6,202 nt of DNA from an uncultured Flavobacterium sp. (GTDB taxonomy: Bacteria; Bacteroidota; Bacteroidia; Flavobacteriales; Flavobacteriaceae): positions 1-6,202 of the forward strand of contig CAMLKV010000145.1 in NCBI GenBank assembly GCA_946480635.1, given 5' to 3'. How positions within the stretch are numbered: the first letter of the stretch is position 1; each line of letters starts with the position of its first letter. The notes beneath the pieces are model-generated. The model made no database searches and was not told the origin of the DNA. It saw only the letters and a list, made by a program, of their open reading frames with translations. Positions 5,645 through 6,202 of the stretch are shown here, piece by piece. A program made the translations under genes and the position numbers.

Positions 5645-6202
5645 ATGAATTTAAAATTAGTTTTTTGTTTTATAGCACTAGCTATATTAGGGCTTTCTTG
5701 TAAAGAAAATGAGCCTTCAACAAGTACAATTACGGAAAAATCAACAACTGAAGATGCCTCAAAAAAGCCATATCAACTACCTTCTGGATATAAAATAGAG
5801 AATCAAGAAGAAATTGATATAGATGATGATGGTGTAAAAGAAACTATTATAACAGCATCAGATGAAAACGCCATAAAAATAACAGAGTTTTGGTTTAAAA
5901 ATGATCAACTTCTCTATGAGTTTACTTATCCTTGGTTTGGTATTAAAAAAAGATGGCTTGTTAATTTAGATGACGATAACTTAAAAGAAATTGTAAGAAT
6001 TGAAGGTGATGAAGATGGTACAGATTATGTAATTTACGATATAGTAAATAAACAACAAAAACCAATTCTATATTTTAATCCTGTTTTAGAAGACAGCCGT
6101 TATCCTGGACAATACATGTGGGCTTACCCCAATGATATTGAAGGGTTAATTGTCAATCAAAAAAAGGAGATTCAAGCCTCTTTAAACAATGATTTTTTAA
6201 GA
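5645..6202 (+). CDS. Lipoprotein with acidic DxDxDG-type repeats; putative immunity protein, partial (C-terminus missing)
   Basis: The frame is open from the ATG at 5645 through the window end (186 codons), with no stop. Residues 1-18 are a lipoprotein signal peptide ending LAILGLSC, so Cys19 is the expected lipidation site and the mature protein is anchored in the envelope. Residues after Cys19 (KENE) partly resemble the Bacteroidota lipoprotein export signal K-(D/E)2, so surface display cannot be excluded. After a Ser/Thr-rich linker, two acidic motifs, IDIDDDGVKETIIT (57-70) and VNLDDDNLKEIVRI (about 105-118), recall calcium-binding VCBS/FG-GAP-like repeats. The gene starts 3 bp after the hydrolase stop, with an AGGA-like ribosome site at 5632-5635 inside the tail of that gene, so the two are almost certainly co-transcribed. 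The immunity role is inferred from this position and from the periplasmic target of the partner enzyme; no immunity family was recognised. Confidence 0.82.
   Translation, partial: MNLKLVFCFIALAILGLSCKENEPSTSTITEKSTTEDASKKPYQLPSGYKIENQEEIDIDDDGVKETIITASDENAIKITEFWFKNDQLLYEFTYPWFGIKKRWLVNLDDDNLKEIVRIEGDEDGTDYVIYDIVNKQQKPILYFNPVLEDSRYPGQYMWAYPNDIEGLIVNQKKEIQASLNNDFLR

Overview
The window looks like chromosomal DNA from an AT-rich member of the Bacteroidota, most likely a Flavobacterium-like organism. Supporting signs are the A/T-heavy codon use, weak or absent Shine-Dalgarno sites, matches to the Bacteroidota -7 promoter box (TAnnTTTG), a Reg_prop sensor protein and a Bacteroidota-type KASIII enzyme. 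No rRNA, tRNA, IS element, CRISPR array or integrase was found.

Layout. (1) Bases 1-901, minus strand: the N-terminal 300 residues of an exported two-component-regulator propeller sensor, cut by the window edge. (2) Bases 902-1142: a divergent intergenic region with promoter candidates for both flanking genes. (3) Bases 1143-2201, plus strand: a complete FabH-like 3-oxoacyl-ACP synthase III with an intact Cys-His-Asn triad. (4) Bases 2204-2281: four tandem 19/20-bp repeat units (two 39-bp higher-order units) squeezed between the fabH stop codon and a clear intrinsic terminator (2296-2325). (5) Bases 2326-2551: AT-rich leader ending in a perfect TAnnTTTG box. (6) Bases 2552-5641: a 1029-residue multidomain protein with no signal peptide. 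In order it has a LysM-like domain, two probable Ig-like beta domains, a low-complexity linker, two copies of an unrecognised ~75-residue domain around another beta domain, a phage-lambda-endolysin-like lytic transglycosylase (GH104) domain, and a C-terminal M23 zinc endopeptidase domain. (7) Bases 5645-6202: the start of a lipoprotein gene 3 bp downstream, open at the window edge.

The exciting part is genes 6 and 7. One protein carries enzymes for both bonds of peptidoglycan (glycan strand and peptide crosslink) behind adhesin/adaptor-like modules, lacks an export signal, and is tightly coupled to a small lipoprotein. That is the architecture expected of an antibacterial effector delivered by a contractile machine (type VI secretion subtype iii, or a related injection system) with its envelope-anchored immunity protein. 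Domain identities rest on motifs visible in the translation; the delivery route and the immunity role are inference, because no secretion-machine gene lies in this window. The sensor and FabH genes appear unrelated housekeeping or regulatory neighbours.
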